Source: Flavobacteriaceae bacterium
Lineage (GTDB): Bacteria > Bacteroidota > Bacteroidia > Flavobacteriales > Flavobacteriaceae
DNA: 6,618 nucleotides
Direction: 5' to 3'
Assembly: GCA_030829155.1 (NCBI GenBank)
Contig: JAURBD010000089.1
Span: 1 to 6,618, forward strand
Below are positions 5,860 to 6,618 of this stretch, in pieces; the first letter of the stretch is position 1; each line of letters begins with the position of its first letter. The notes under the pieces are model-generated. The model saw only the letters and a program-made list of their open reading frames with translations. It searched no databases and had not been told where the DNA came from. The position numbers and the translations under genes were made by a program.

Positions 5860-6618
5860 TCAAATCTCTTGCGGCTCAAATTCATCAAGAGTAGATGTAA
5901 TTATTTGAATACATTGATATAATTGATCTTCAGTTATTACAAGAGGAGGAGCGAATCGTATTATATTTCCGTGAGTTGGTTTTGCAAGTAGTCCATTGTC
6001 GCGTAGACGTAAACAAATGTTCCAAGCAGTTTTACTTTCTTCTGTGTCGTTAATTAATATTGCATTGAGTAAGCCTCTTCCACGCACTAGTTTTACAATT
6101 TTACTTTCTTTGATGAAAGCATTCATCTCGGATCTAAAGATTTTACCCAAACGACGTGCATTTTGTGTTAATTTTTCATCAACAATAACCTGTAAAGCTG
6201 TTTGAGCAACAGATGCTCCCATTGGGTTTCCTCCAAAGGTACTCCCGTGCTGACCGGGTTGAATAACATCCATTATTGGTCGATCTGCTAATACGGCAGA
6301 TACAGGATATACTCCTCCGCTTAGGGCTTTTCCTAAGATCAGCAAATCAGGACGTATATAAGTGTCGCTTTGTCTTTCACAATGGGCTTCACAACTACAA
6401 TTACCACATACTGCTAACAAAGCTCCTGTTCGACCTATTCCAGTTTGTATTTCATCTGCAATAAATAGCACATTGTGCTTATCACACATTGACTTTGCGT
6501 TTCTTATATAATCATCTGATGGAGTGTTTACTCCGGCCTCGCCCTGAATGGGTTCAACTAAGAAGGCTGCAACATTTGGTCGAGAGATAGCCGACTCAAG
6601 CGCTGCAATATTATTGTA
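5860..6618 (-). CDS. rocD: Ornithine aminotransferase (5' end outside the window)
   Basis: A PLP enzyme that transfers the delta-amino group of ornithine to 2-oxoglutarate, yielding glutamate semialdehyde and glutamate, in arginine and ornithine breakdown or proline synthesis. The 252 visible residues are the C-terminal 60 percent of a protein of about 400; the frame stays open to the window edge. Landmarks, numbered from the edge, are NVAAFLVEPIQGEAGV (15-30), LFIADEIQTGIGRTG (51-65) with the PLP-ring Asp, LILGKALSGGVYPVSAVLA (93-111) with PLP Lys97, and HGSTFGGNP, all characteristic of ornithine aminotransferase. An insertion with four cysteines, CGNCSCEAHC (71-80), sits between the GRTG loop and the PLP lysine. 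The first in-frame ATG visible, at 6487-6489, is internal and not the start. The cysteine desulfurase gene follows after 24 bases on the same strand. Confidence 0.92.
   Translation of the reverse strand, partial: YNNIAALESAISRPNVAAFLVEPIQGEAGVNTPSDDYIRNAKSMCDKHNVLFIADEIQTGIGRTGALLAVCGNCSCEAHCERQSDTYIRPDLLILGKALSGGVYPVSAVLADRPIMDVIQPGQHGSTFGGNPMGASVAQTALQVIVDEKLTQNARRLGKIFRSEMNAFIKESKIVKLVRGRGLLNAILINDTEESKTAWNICLRLRDNGLLAKPTHGNIIRFAPPLVITEDQLYQCIQIITSTLDEFEPQEI

Overview
The window looks like chromosomal DNA from a low-GC member of the Bacteroidota, most likely Flavobacteriia. The evidence is the strong A/T bias, weak or absent Shine-Dalgarno sites, promoter-like motifs of the TAnnTTTG type, a coiled-coil gene paired with zapA, and a type of IS1 transposase familiar from this group. 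No tRNA, rRNA or CRISPR array was seen.

Left part, minus strand (1-1049). From right to left there is a small ACT-domain protein (702-1049), then a tightly packed pair made of a coiled-coil protein (293-589) and zapA (1-286, cut by the window edge). The pair is 6 bases apart and is probably a cell-division operon. A promoter-like element at 615-622 sets the likely start of the coiled-coil gene.

Centre, plus strand (about 1090-2950). This is a zone of gene decay. An IS1-family transposase relic (about 1117-1584) carries two compensating frameshifts in A7 runs and a nonsense codon. It abuts a lipoprotein gene (1614-2453) that encodes a probable beta-propeller and seems to start with TTG. Next comes a stretch of about 500 bases without an intact gene. 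It holds a 140-codon frame (2500-2919) encoding a small secreted-type protein and interrupted only by an in-frame TAA and TAG, so it is a recent pseudogene or a recoded gene.

Right part. A periplasmic or envelope M23 metallopeptidase (2987-4675, plus) meets a minus-strand pair head-on, with 8 bases between the stop codons. The pair is ornithine aminotransferase (5860 to beyond 6618) followed by a class I cysteine desulfurase (4684-5835), 24 bases apart and probably cotranscribed. The aminotransferase has a four-cysteine cluster (CX2CXCX3C) just before its PLP-lysine region.

Most of the window is ordinary housekeeping DNA. The points worth a second look are the two decayed genes, the lipoprotein start next to the IS1 relic, and the cysteine cluster in an aminotransferase encoded beside a sulfur-mobilising enzyme. 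I saw no convincing new multi-gene system.
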